Source: an uncultured Clostridia bacterium (GTDB lineage: Bacteria > Bacillota > Clostridia > Oscillospirales > Acutalibacteraceae). From it: DNA of 50,248 bases. The stretch lies in the NCBI GenBank assembly GCA_944380875.1, contig CALWJA010000039.1, forward strand, positions 1-50,248, given 5' to 3'. Positions 15,944 through 24,316 of this stretch are shown one piece after another. Position 1 is the stretch's first letter, and each line of letters opens with the position of its first letter. The notes beneath the pieces are model-generated. The model saw only the letters and a list, made by a program, of their open reading frames with translations. It searched no databases and had not been told where the DNA came from. The position numbers and the translations under genes are program-made.

Positions 15944-18184
15944 CTAGTGTACTGTATCCAACTCCACAAAATTCACCTGAACAACTGTTCCAGGGGGAAC
16001 TTTCTCCCCTTCTGCAATACTTTGTGTATCCGAAACCGCATTGGTGCCGGTAAGAGCGGCGCCTGATATACTGATATTCAGCCCGGCGTTGGAAGCTGCC
16101 GTATTGGCCTGGCTCAAATTGAGCCCAATCAGATTTGGCACCTCTACCAATTCTTCCTCACTGGATTCATCCGTAAACAGCATGACAGTCCCGCCCTTGG
16201 GTATCGTATCTCCTGCGGCGGGAATCTGGGAAATAACTGTATCCCCATCCCCATATACCTTGGAGCTCAAGCTCTGGGCCATGATTTTTTCCTTAGCGGT
16301 TTTCACCGTATCCCCTGTTACGCTGGGAGTTTTTGCGTCCAGTTTGGAAAGTTCTTCCTCTGTATACTGGGGTTCCACACCCAAATACGGCAAAGCCTGG
16401 GACATAACCTCCGCGAAAACAGGACCCGCGATGGCACTGCCGAAAACCTGCCCTTCCTGGGAGAGAGGTTCATCAAAGAAGACCAGCATAACAATTTCCG
16501 GGTCATCCGCAGGAGCATAGCCGCAATAAGAAGCAATATACCGCTTCTCCCCTTTGCGTCCCTGGGCGTTCCATTCGTCGATCTTTTCTGAAGTACCGGT
16601 TTTGCCGGCCACACGATACCCGGCTACATAGCCGTTCTTAGCCGTTCCCACAGTAGCCGTATACTGCAGCATGGCACTTACCCTTTGACTGGTATCTTCC
16701 GATACCACCTGACGTTTCACATTTGTATCAATCGTCTTAACGATGTTTCCCTCGTCGTCTATAATCTGACTTACCACATGGGGCTGTACCAGATACCCGC
16801 CGTTTGCCACGGCCGCCGCAGCGGTAATCATCTGGATAGGCGTTACACGGAAAGACTGGCCGAAAGACGAAGTAGCCAACTGTGTTGGGCCTAGACCTTC
16901 GGCATTGTAATAAATACTGGTGCTTTCGCCGATAAGATCAATACCGGTTTTCTGGGTCATGCCGAACCCTTCAAAATACCGGAAGAAGGTATCGGCGCCC
17001 AAGCGCTCCGCCACCTGCATAAAAACAGGGTTACAGGAGTTGGAAAGGCCTTCCTGGAAATTTTCTGTTCCGTGGCCGGCAGTTCTCCAGCAGCCTATAC
17101 TGCGGTCTGCCACCTGATAGTGACCTGTGCAGGTAAAGGACGTATTCTCCGTAATCACGCCTTCTTCGATTCCCATGCAGGAAGTAAGCATTTTGAAAAC
17201 AGAACCAGGGTTATATGTATCGCTGATACATTTATTTCTCCACTGCTGTTCCTGGGCTTCTCTAAGTGCCTCGCTCTTTTCTTCTCCTTCCAGCTTTTCG
17301 ATAGCAGCTGCAGTCTCCTTATTGGTAATCACGTAGGGTTCGTTTGGATCAAAATCTTCCGATACCGTCATGCCCAAAATCGCACCGGTATTTACATCCA
17401 TGACTATGCCGCAGGCACGGTTTCGGGCGCCGCAGGCCGCGGCCGCATCTTCCACAGCATTTTCCAGGATCCGCTGGATATTCTCGTCGATGGTAAGCAC
17501 CAGGCTGCATCCGTTCTGAGCTTCTACCTTCTGCTCATATTGAAACGGCATATCCGAGCCTCTGGCGTTTCGGGCTGTTACAAGTTTTCCTGCCGTTCCG
17601 GAAAGATAATCGTTATAGGATCCTTCCACGCCGGTAACACCCTGATGTTCCGCGTTTGTAAATCCCAGCACAACTGCCGCAGATTCTCCTTCCGGATAAT
17701 ATCTTTTATAATCTTCCTCTAAAGTAATGGCATAGCTCAGGTCGTTTTCTTCCTTAAACTTCAGGATCTCATCTTTAGCGTCGGTTTCCACTTCCCCAGC
17801 TATCTTCACATAATATGTCTTCTTCTGCAGTTTTTCTAAAACTTCCTGTTCATCCAAATCCAAAATCTGGGCCAAGCCCGCAGCGATCTGCTCTTTCTCT
17901 TCGTCTGTCTTTATATAATTGGGGTTTGCAATTACTTTCCATACGGATGCGCTCTTTGCCAAAACCGTCATATTACAATCGTAAATAGTTCCTCTTTGAG
18001 CATTTAAAACTGTATCTTGCGTCTGCTGGTTCACAGCCCGCGCTTCCAGTTCCTCCCCCTGCACAATCTGCAGACGGAACAAACTTGCGATTACAATTCC
18101 AAAGCCCCCCAATATTAACACAAATAATATGGTGGTGGTGCGTCTCCACATGCGCACCGTCGTTCCCTTTGCCAAAGAGGCCAC
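15944..18184 (-). CDS. Class B penicillin-binding protein with PASTA domains (SpoVD/FtsI-type transpeptidase)
   Basis: This 746-residue transpeptidase crosslinks peptidoglycan at the septum or spore cortex. An N-terminal membrane anchor (about 18-40) is followed by the dimerisation domain (RGTIYD) and the catalytic domain. The active-site triad motifs are all present: SVFK (SxxK), SNSCN (SxN) and KTGTSEK (KTG). Two PASTA modules make up the last 130 residues (one begins TPSVTGDTVKTAKE, the next VEVPNLIGLNLSQA). It is the only PBP in the cluster, so it may do the work of both division FtsI/PbpB and sporulation SpoVD. The start is probably GTG at 18184, giving KGTTVRMWRR as in relatives; ATG at 18151 is the alternative. 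A terminator-like hairpin separates it from ftsL. Confidence 0.93.
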   Translation of the reverse strand: MASLAKGTTVRMWRRTTTILFVLILGGFGIVIASLFRLQIVQGEELEARAVNQQTQDTVLNAQRGTIYDCNMTVLAKSASVWKVIANPNYIKTDEEKEQIAAGLAQILDLDEQEVLEKLQKKTYYVKIAGEVETDAKDEILKFKEENDLSYAITLEEDYKRYYPEGESAAVVLGFTNAEHQGVTGVEGSYNDYLSGTAGKLVTARNARGSDMPFQYEQKVEAQNGCSLVLTIDENIQRILENAVEDAAAACGARNRACGIVMDVNTGAILGMTVSEDFDPNEPYVITNKETAAAIEKLEGEEKSEALREAQEQQWRNKCISDTYNPGSVFKMLTSCMGIEEGVITENTSFTCTGHYQVADRSIGCWRTAGHGTENFQEGLSNSCNPVFMQVAERLGADTFFRYFEGFGMTQKTGIDLIGESTSIYYNAEGLGPTQLATSSFGQSFRVTPIQMITAAAAVANGGYLVQPHVVSQIIDDEGNIVKTIDTNVKRQVVSEDTSQRVSAMLQYTATVGTAKNGYVAGYRVAGKTGTSEKIDEWNAQGRKGEKRYIASYCGYAPADDPEIVMLVFFDEPLSQEGQVFGSAIAGPVFAEVMSQALPYLGVEPQYTEEELSKLDAKTPSVTGDTVKTAKEKIMAQSLSSKVYGDGDTVISQIPAAGDTIPKGGTVMLFTDESSEEELVEVPNLIGLNLSQANTAASNAGLNISISGAALTGTNAVSDTQSIAEGEKVPPGTVVQVNFVELDTVH

Positions 18185-18272
18185 CGCCTTTCATCAACAT
18201 ATTCGTACACTACGTAACGCAGACGTATGTTTCAAATCCATATTTAACCCGAACTATACGGCTATTGCAAAA

Positions 18273-18303
18273 ATGGAAGTTAAGAACATATCTTAACTTC
18301 CAT
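18273..18303 (-). terminator. Terminator-like hairpin between ftsL and the PBP gene
   Basis: A perfect 13-bp stem, ATGGAAGTTAAGA with TCTTAACTTCCAT, and a 5-nt loop. On the minus strand it is followed by TTTTTGC. It lies inside the division cluster, 276 bp of which are non-coding here, so the upstream genes and the PBP may be separately transcribed. Confidence 0.75.
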
Positions 18304-18460
18304 CCCTCCAGTATCCACTGCATTATACCTGGGTCTCCCCAGTCTATAAACCGGATCCAACGCCGCATACACCGCTATGCTATACTTATTGAGCAGTATG
18401 AAGAATTATTCCTCGGGCAGGTATCTAAGGAGAAAATTCCGCAATCTCCCATCCTGCCTT

Positions 18461-18961
18461 TTAGGAAAGCAATCCTGCAAGCCAATTCCATACACTGGTA
18501 AACCAATTTTGGTCTCCCGTATCAATGAGCACTTCACTCTTATCGCCGTCCGAAAGGGTTATGTATTCCGTCTGCCCCTGTTCGGCTGCGCGCATGCCAA
18601 GTTCCTCCTTGGCATACGTGCCGGCGTTATCTATGGAAAGCTGGGCATTGGTCTTCATCTGCAGCTGAGTATACAGGCTTTCATTTTCCGCAAGATTTTT
18701 TTCCGCTGCATTAATACTTTCCGTCAGCTCCGTGAGCCTGACCTGCCCATACACCAGGGAACCCAAAGCTCCCAGAATCAAAGCCAATACAAAAAAACGC
18801 GACAGCATTTTAAAAGGATGTACTTTTGGGCGGCTGTTTTTCTGCAGTTCTTTTTCAGGAATAACGATTATATTTTGTTTTTTCGATTTACTTTTCTCTG
18901 TTTGAGGCTGCCGTTTCGGCTCAAACATAGAGAAATCGTAAGCTGCATTGCGAGCTGCCAT
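18461..18961 (-). CDS. ftsL: Cell division protein FtsL-like
   Basis: The 166-residue protein has the FtsL layout: a basic cytosolic N-terminus (about 1-50), one membrane helix (FFVLALILGALGSLVYGQV, about 56-74), then a coiled-coil segment (TELTESINAAEKNLAENESL) and a short extracytoplasmic tail. FtsL has weak sequence conservation, so the call rests on topology and on position between rsmH and the PBP. The ATG at 18961 has AAAGGA at good spacing, whereas the ATG at 18970 touches the site. It forms a complex with FtsQ/DivIB and DivIC. Confidence 0.82.
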   Translation of the reverse strand: MAARNAAYDFSMFEPKRQPQTEKSKSKKQNIIVIPEKELQKNSRPKVHPFKMLSRFFVLALILGALGSLVYGQVRLTELTESINAAEKNLAENESLYTQLQMKTNAQLSIDNAGTYAKEELGMRAAEQGQTEYITLSDGDKSEVLIDTGDQNWFTSVWNWLAGLLS

Positions 18962-19057
18962 TTTTTCCATTCCTTTCTTTGTGAAACTCTAAAATAATCT
19001 TTTTTCATCCGGGCGTCTTTTTGAAACTGCCCTGCCGCATATATTTATGGATACGAT

Positions 19058-20002
19058 CTACCTGTTTACACCAGCGTCCGTTTTTATACATACCCGAAGT
19101 CGAGCGCTGCGGGCTCTTGGATTTTCTTCCAGTTCCTCCTGAGAAGGAGCCAGCCCCTTCTTATAAAGAAGTTTGGCCTTGGGTTTCTTTCCGCACACAC
19201 ATACAGGAAAATCAGGAGGACAAGTACATCCCTGGCACCAAGATGCCATCCGCTGTTTCACCATACGGTCCTCCAAAGAATGAAAGGTGATAACAGCCAG
19301 CCTTCCGCCGGGCCTAAGCAGCGAAAACGCCGCATCCAATCCTGCGGAAAGATGATCCAACTCCCCGTTCACAGCAATCCGCAGCGCCTGAAAGGTTTTG
19401 CGGGCAGGATGCCCCTGTTCCCGGCGTACCGCCGCAGGAACGGAAGCTTTTATAATCTCCGCAAGCTGCAAGGTTGTCTCAACAGGGCTCTTTTCTCTGG
19501 CCGCAACGATTCCTTTTGCTATACTTCTGGCGTTTCTATCCTCACCATACCGGCTGATGATCTCCGCCAGCTGCTGCCAGGACAACGTATTAACCAGATC
19601 CGCCGCTGAAACCCCTTCCTGGCTCATACGCATATCCAGAGGGGCGTCATAATGATAAGAAAAGCCTCTCTCCGGCGTATCCAACTGATGGGAGGAAACT
19701 CCAATATCCAAAAGAACGCCATCAGCCTGGGAAAAACCTTCTTCTTCCGCTACCTTTACCATTTCTGAGAAATTAGCCCGGCGCACTACCGAACAGGGAT
19801 TTCCCGCAAAACGGCGTTTGACCGTCTCAACAGCATCCGGATCCTGATCGATGGAAAGAAGCTTTCCGGAAACAAGCTTTTCCAATATGGCGGAAGAATG
19901 GCCTCCGCCCCCTGCCGTGCCGTCAATGTAGAACCCATCCGGCCGAACATCCAGAGATTGGATGGTTTCTTCAAATAAAACCGGCTTATGCTTAAATTCC
20001 AA
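19058..20002 (-). CDS. rsmH: 16S rRNA (cytosine1402-N4)-methyltransferase RsmH (MraW)
   Basis: RsmH methylates N4 of C1402 in 16S rRNA using S-adenosylmethionine. From a TTG start at 20002, with GGAGGAGGT 8 bp upstream, it has 314 residues, the family norm; the start gives the typical FKHKPVLFEE beginning. Motifs are DGTAGGGGHSSAIL (SAM site), SIDQDPDA, GVLLDIGVSSHQLD, RGFSY and VITFHSLEDR. An upstream extension in frame overlaps mraZ and has no ribosome site. It begins 22 bp after the mraZ stop. Confidence 0.97.
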   Translation of the reverse strand: MEFKHKPVLFEETIQSLDVRPDGFYIDGTAGGGGHSSAILEKLVSGKLLSIDQDPDAVETVKRRFAGNPCSVVRRANFSEMVKVAEEEGFSQADGVLLDIGVSSHQLDTPERGFSYHYDAPLDMRMSQEGVSAADLVNTLSWQQLAEIISRYGEDRNARSIAKGIVAAREKSPVETTLQLAEIIKASVPAAVRREQGHPARKTFQALRIAVNGELDHLSAGLDAAFSLLRPGGRLAVITFHSLEDRMVKQRMASWCQGCTCPPDFPVCVCGKKPKAKLLYKKGLAPSQEELEENPRARSARLRVCIKTDAGVNR

Positions 20003-20024
20003 GACCTGTGACCTCCTCCCTGGA

Positions 20025-20444
20025 TTAAAGCCCCAGCTCGTCCATAGCTTCCGCAATACTTTCCTGTGTAAGGGAAGCGTTGAAAGCTGCCCAGCTTTCG
20101 GAATCCCAGATTTCGGCGCGGCGGGAAACTCCCACAAAAGCGATATCTTTGGTCAGCCCCGCATGATCGCGCAAATGCTGGGGAAGAAGGATTCTTCCCT
20201 GCTTATCCGGCTCGACTTCAGCGGCTCCGGCAAAAAAATACAGCTGCAGCTGTCTTGCTTTGCTCATAGGCATAGCCATAATCTGCTCCTGGAGTTTATC
20301 CCACTCCTTAGGCGAGAGAACAAAAAGGCAGCGGCCCATTCCCTTCGTGACATAAAAATGCTCGCCGAGATCCTCACGGAATTTCGACGGCACAATCACG
20401 CGGCCCTTTGGGTCGATGGAATGTTGGTATTCACCGATCAGCAT
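20025..20444 (-). CDS. mraZ: Transcriptional regulator MraZ
   Basis: MraZ is the DNA-binding protein at the head of division clusters. It has two AbrB/SpoVT-like swapped-hairpin domains and forms rings that bind repeats in its own promoter. The 139 residues show both DxxGR-type motifs: HSIDPKGRVIVP near residue 8 and EPDKQGRILLP near 80. The ATG at 20444 has GGAGG 5 bp upstream. TGG repeats at 10-bp phase lie between promoter and gene (20451-20485), consistent with autoregulation. Confidence 0.97.
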   Translation of the reverse strand: MLIGEYQHSIDPKGRVIVPSKFREDLGEHFYVTKGMGRCLFVLSPKEWDKLQEQIMAMPMSKARQLQLYFFAGAAEVEPDKQGRILLPQHLRDHAGLTKDIAFVGVSRRAEIWDSESWAAFNASLTQESIAEAMDELGL

Positions 20445-20450
20445 TTTGTC

Positions 20451-20485
20451 CTCCACTTCGTGGAATAAGTATCCACTTTCCACCA
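20451..20485 (-). promoter_or_regulatory. Candidate MraZ-binding repeats
   Basis: On the minus strand, TGG boxes lie at 20481-20485 (TGGTG), 20471-20475 (TGGAT) and 20451-20455 (TGGAG), all in 10-bp phase. The slot at 20461-20465 holds TTCCA instead. MraZ is known to bind direct TGGGN repeats spaced 10 bp apart; here the boxes are TGG plus varied bases. Confidence 0.55.
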
Positions 20486-20497
20486 CCTAATGGTTAA

Positions 20498-20526
20498 ATT
20501 ATAACGTACTCCCCTATAAATTGCAA
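20498..20526 (-). promoter_or_regulatory. Promoter of the division cluster (Pmra)
   Basis: On the minus strand, TTGCAA (20521-20526) and a perfect TATAAT (20498-20503) are 17 bp apart. The start is predicted near 20490, just before the MraZ boxes. From 20527 to 20720 I see no gene or clear signal. Confidence 0.85.
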
Positions 20527-20720
20527 CAACAAATTTCCTGTTATGTCAACTATACAAAATGAAATTTTTTCCAGCAAAAATCGACATTTTTCCTGGGAGC
20601 CACCCCTTACCATTCCCCCAAAAGCCCGTTTAAAGAATGAGGTTTGAACATTTCCGCCTATCCAACCTACTTTGTGTATCGCTCCTATTTAAGAGGCATA
20701 TAAACTGCCCAAAACGAAAA

Positions 20721-20756
20721 AGCGGCAGATATATCAAACCTGATATATCTGCCGCT
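20721..20756 (-). terminator. Terminator after the Spx/ArsC-like gene
   Basis: A perfect 16-bp stem, AGCGGCAGATATATCA with its complement, and a 4-nt AACC loop. On the minus strand it is followed by TTTTCGTTTT. Confidence 0.88.
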
Positions 20757-20866
20757 TCCCTGTATCATATTCAATTTACATTTCATGTGCCAAAGCCAAA
20801 AACTCTTTGCTTCTCTCTATTCTCCGCTTTCTCCCTATCATGTATAATTCACAAAAAGAGGGGCCT

Positions 20867-21232
20867 TTAAAGATCCAAAGCTTTTTCCCATTCTGCGGGG
20901 CGGAAGCCTGTCAAAACAAAATCTTCCCCTATAAGAATGGGGCGCTTCACCAACATTCCGTCAGTAGCCAGCAGAGCTATCTGCTCTTCCTCGGAAAGAG
21001 TAGGCAGTTTTTCCTTAAGCTTCATTTCCTTATACAGGATACCGCTGGTATTAAAAAACTTCTTAAGAGGCAGATTGCTTTTTTCCTTCCAGAAACGAAT
21101 TTCCTCTTCTGATGGGTTCTGCGTCTTTATATCCCGCAGCTCCCGGATCTCCACTCCGTTTTCCTCCAAGAAAGCTTTCGCCTTCTGGCAGGTGCTGCAT
21201 TTGGGATACCACAACATATCTACTATTTTCAT
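20867..21232 (-). CDS. ArsC/Spx/YffB-family thioredoxin-fold protein
   Basis: The 121 residues have the ArsC/Spx thioredoxin-like fold: a first strand and helix with the redox motif CSTCQKAKAFLEE (CxxC), the domain ELRDIKTQNPSEEEI, a conserved KRP (VKRPILI) after a cis-Pro-type region, and VLTGFRP near the end. Spx has CxxC and binds RNA polymerase under disulfide stress; arsenate reductases have a single catalytic Cys. No ars genes are nearby. It lies 47 bp after the rhodanese gene and shares its promoter, which suggests thiol or sulfur-stress functions. The exact role is not decided. Confidence 0.82.
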   Translation of the reverse strand: MKIVDMLWYPKCSTCQKAKAFLEENGVEIRELRDIKTQNPSEEEIRFWKEKSNLPLKKFFNTSGILYKEMKLKEKLPTLSEEEQIALLATDGMLVKRPILIGEDFVLTGFRPAEWEKALDL

Positions 21233-21279
21233 ATAATCCTATATCCTTTCGCTTTCCTTGAGACGGCAAAAGCAAGTTT

Positions 21280-21696
21280 TTACGCTTGCTCTGCAGTTTC
21301 CGTTTCCTTTTCCAGCCCATAGGGCCAGCTCAAAATCCCCCCCAAATCAAACACATGGATATATCCCATATTAGAAAGCATTTGAGCCGCCTGGGCGCTT
21401 TTTCTGCCGTTACGGCAACAAAGAAGAACGAGCGATTCCTTATCGGGAAGGACTTCATAAGCATTTTCCCGGAGCTCTTCCAAAGGTACACATTCCGCCC
21501 CTTTAATATGCTCCTTTAAAAATTCTTGCCGATCCCGCACATCGATCAGGCGCATAGCCTTTCCGCTGTTGAGCAGAGCTTTTGCCTTTTCCGGAACAAT
21601 ACGAACGTTATCTTCCGCCTTCCGCCGGGAATGAATGGCATAACCAACTCCAAGGAGCGCCGCTGCTCCCAACATCCAAACCACCTTATGTTTCAT
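21280..21696 (-). CDS. Membrane-anchored rhodanese-domain protein
   Basis: The 138-residue protein starts with a short membrane anchor (VVWMLGAAALLGVGYAI), followed by one rhodanese domain. LIDVRDRQEFLKEHIKGA is the typical first part, and the active-site loop is CRNGRKS, with the catalytic Cys and the CxxGxR pattern of single-domain sulfurtransferases. AAGGAGG lies before the ATG at 21696. The usual role is transfer of sulfane sulfur from thiosulfate or persulfides; the physiological donor is unknown. It is probably co-transcribed with the ArsC/Spx-like gene downstream. Confidence 0.85.
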   Translation of the reverse strand: MKHKVVWMLGAAALLGVGYAIHSRRKAEDNVRIVPEKAKALLNSGKAMRLIDVRDRQEFLKEHIKGAECVPLEELRENAYEVLPDKESLVLLCCRNGRKSAQAAQMLSNMGYIHVFDLGGILSWPYGLEKETETAEQA

Positions 21697-21725
21697 GGCC
21701 GTTTCCTCCTTGCTCTCTACGCAAC

Positions 21726-21753
21726 AGTATACCACATATTTCCTATAAAACAA
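21726..21753 (-). promoter_or_regulatory. Promoter of the rhodanese-Spx/ArsC pair
   Basis: On the minus strand, TTGTTT (21748-21753) and TATACT (21726-21731) are 16 bp apart, about 30 bp before the rhodanese start. Confidence 0.65.
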
Positions 21754-21790
21754 CGGTTAGAACTTTACAAAAAAGAATTTCACAGAAAAT

Positions 21791-22606
21791 TTACAGCCCG
21801 CTGTTCTGTTTACGGTAAGCACCGGGCGTCATTCCGTTCTGCCTTCGGAAACTGCGGATAAAATTGTTCACATCCCCAAAACCGCACCGAAGGCTGATTT
21901 CTCCCACTGGCAGCGTGGTAGTCGTCAGAAGTTCTTTGGAATAGGAAAGGCGGCTGAGGGTCACATATTGTTTTGGGCTCAGCCCCGTCCACTCCCGGAA
22001 AGCATGAGAGAGATAGGAAGAACTCACATAGAGGTTTTCCGCCAATTTTTCAATAGAAACTTCCCCTGTAAAATTCCGATCTAAATATACTTGCGCTTTA
22101 TATACCGCAGACCCCACCTCTTTGCCAGGAAGAGGAAACTTTTCGGGGCAAGCCCTATATATGAGCACCATCAGCCTTTGAAACAAAGCCATTAGATACA
22201 GGCGGGAAAGAGGACCCGGTTTTTCGTATTCCGCGTATAAAAGGCGAAAAATCTCTTCCGCTTCCAGAGCTGCTTCTCCCAAGGAAAAGCAATGGCAAAA
22301 ATCCTTTGGCCGGCTGATAAAAATACTTTTCAGGCGCGGCTCCTCCAACAGATTTTCCAGCTGGGAAGGTGTTATCTGCAAATAATACCTTAGGGAATCT
22401 TCCCCCAGGATGCGAACACTGTGTTCTTCCAGACGGCTTACACACACAACTGAGCCTGGCTCAGCTTCATACAATTTCCCCTCCACCCGGTATTGTGCTC
22501 TTCCACGGGCCACAAAAATAATCTCCCCTGCGTTGTGAAAGTGGGCGGCATAGGGCCCCGCGCCCCGGGAACAGGCGCACCGAAGAAACACATCGGAAGA
22601 TGCCAT
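21791..22606 (-). CDS. AraC-family transcriptional regulator
   Basis: The 271-residue protein has an N-terminal cupin sensor domain (about 10-100; HFHNAGEIIFVARGRAQY) and a C-terminal AraC DNA-binding domain with two helix-turn-helix units (EKLAENLYVSSSYLSHAF and VGEISLRCGFGDVNNFIRSF). The start at 22606 follows AGGAGG. It is divergent from the reductase-dehydrogenase-flavoprotein-kdgK-eda operon, 252 bp away, and is its likely sugar-sensing activator. The ligand is unknown. No strong -35/-10 pair is evident for either gene in the shared gap. Confidence 0.92.
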   Translation of the reverse strand: MASSDVFLRCACSRGAGPYAAHFHNAGEIIFVARGRAQYRVEGKLYEAEPGSVVCVSRLEEHSVRILGEDSLRYYLQITPSQLENLLEEPRLKSIFISRPKDFCHCFSLGEAALEAEEIFRLLYAEYEKPGPLSRLYLMALFQRLMVLIYRACPEKFPLPGKEVGSAVYKAQVYLDRNFTGEVSIEKLAENLYVSSSYLSHAFREWTGLSPKQYVTLSRLSYSKELLTTTTLPVGEISLRCGFGDVNNFIRSFRRQNGMTPGAYRKQNSGL

Positions 22607-22858
22607 ATTCAGCTTTCCTCCTATTCCAAAAGCAGATTTTACATATTTTATCACAGCTTTTGCAGACAATCAATCCTTAAAGGGGAGTATGATTGTAGCA
22701 GAACTCCCTGCGGGCGAAAGGCGGCATGCAGCATCCTCCTAGGAAATGATAAACCGGCCCCTCTTTTATGATTTGCCCAAAGCAAGAAAGCCATATTCAG
22801 AATAAAGCGGTTTCTCCCATACCCACAGAAACAAAATCGAAAGCAAAGGAGTGTCCCC

Positions 22859-24220
22859 ATGGAATACAGAAAATTCAATTACACCACCTTAGCGGATCTA
22901 AAGCAGGAAGCCGAAAAAAACGGCGCCCATCTTCCTCTCTCAGAAGATCTTTCTCTTCTTTCCAAACCGATTGAGATAGAAAATCGTATTCTTCCCAACC
23001 GGTTGGCAATCCAGCCCATGGAGGGCTGTGACGGAACCCCGGACGGCGCCCCGGGAGAACTTACCCTGCGCAGGTATCACCGGTTCGCCGAAAGCGGCGC
23101 CGCCCTCATATGGGAAGAAGCTACCGCCGTTCTGCATGAAGGGCGAGCCAATCCCCGGCAATTGATGCTCACGGAGAAAAACCTGGATTCTTTTAAGGCT
23201 ATGGTAGAGGACATAAAAGAAACCTCCCTGCGGAAAAACGGATTTTCTCCCCTTTTGATTCTGCAGGCCACCCATTCCGGCCGGTATTCCAAACCGGAAG
23301 GGAAACCTGCCGCTATTTTCGCCTATCATAACCCTATTTTTGAAAAAGATACGCCTTTGGACGATAAAGGCCTCATTTCCGATGACCATTTGAAAGAGCT
23401 GGAAGAATGCTACGGAAAAACCGCCCATTTGGCGGAAAAAGCCGGATTTGATGGCGTGGATGTAAAGGCCTGCCACCGGTATCTCATCAGTGAGACCCTC
23501 TCCGCCTTTACAAGACCCGGCCCCTACGGCGGTTCCTTCGAAAATCGGACCCGATTCTTCCGCAACGCCCTTTCCGCCGCCAAAGCCGCCATGTCCTCCA
23601 AAATGATCCTCACTTCCCGGATGAACCTTTATGATGGATTTGCTTATCCCTATGGCTGGGGTGTTTCCGAATCAAGCGGGGCCGCACCCGATCTGAGAGA
23701 ACCCATTGCCCTGATTCAGCTTCTGCGGGATACATACGGTATCCGGCTTCTGGATTATACCATCGGCAATCCCTATTTTAATCCCCACGTAAACCGCCCC
23801 TGCGATATTGGTCCCTATGCCCTGCCTGAATCTCCTCTTGTGGGCGTAGCCAGAATGTGCGCCTGCATCGGGGAAGTGAAAGCCGCCGTGCCGGAAATAC
23901 AGGTTATAAGCTCCGGAAACAGCTATCTGCGGCAGTTTTCCCCCAATCTGGCCGCCGGAATGCTGGAAAACGGCATGGCCGATATGGTCGGTTTCGGGAG
24001 GATGGCTTTTGCTTACCCCTCTTTTGCTTCCGACCTTCTGCAAAACGGGGCTTTGGATCCCAAAAAATGCTGCATAACCTGCAGCAAATGCACCCAGCTT
24101 ATGCGGGCCGGCAGCACGGCCGGCTGTGTGATCCGGGATGCGGAGGTATACATGCCCATCTATAAACGGGATGTGCTGGAGAATCCTGAGGATATTATCC
24201 ATAAAGTCAGCAGCATGTAA
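22859..24220 (+). CDS. Old yellow enzyme-family NADH:flavin oxidoreductase
   Basis: The 453-residue protein has one FMN-binding TIM barrel of the old yellow enzyme/2,4-dienoyl-CoA reductase type, which reduces activated C=C bonds. RLAIQPMEGCDG starts the barrel. ILQATHSGRYS supplies the substrate/flavin-binding His region, and the segment DVKACHRYL then RPGPYGGSFENRTRF is typical of the family. A C-terminal Cys cluster (CCITCSKC and a Cys about 11 residues on) would bind a [4Fe-4S] cluster, as in dienoyl-CoA reductase, but the second NAD-binding half of that enzyme is absent. AAGGAG lies before the ATG. It is the first gene of a five-gene operon with KDG-pathway enzymes, so a sugar-acid derivative is the likely substrate. 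Confidence 0.9.
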   Translation: MEYRKFNYTTLADLKQEAEKNGAHLPLSEDLSLLSKPIEIENRILPNRLAIQPMEGCDGTPDGAPGELTLRRYHRFAESGAALIWEEATAVLHEGRANPRQLMLTEKNLDSFKAMVEDIKETSLRKNGFSPLLILQATHSGRYSKPEGKPAAIFAYHNPIFEKDTPLDDKGLISDDHLKELEECYGKTAHLAEKAGFDGVDVKACHRYLISETLSAFTRPGPYGGSFENRTRFFRNALSAAKAAMSSKMILTSRMNLYDGFAYPYGWGVSESSGAAPDLREPIALIQLLRDTYGIRLLDYTIGNPYFNPHVNRPCDIGPYALPESPLVGVARMCACIGEVKAAVPEIQVISSGNSYLRQFSPNLAAGMLENGMADMVGFGRMAFAYPSFASDLLQNGALDPKKCCITCSKCTQLMRAGSTAGCVIRDAEVYMPIYKRDVLENPEDIIHKVSSM

Positions 24221-24316
24221 CAATATATATGCATATATGCGGGATTCCGGTCGCTTTCCGCTCTCTGTGCAATCCTTATGTATACAACTATTTTCATCGT
24301 AGAAAGGAGCCTGTTT

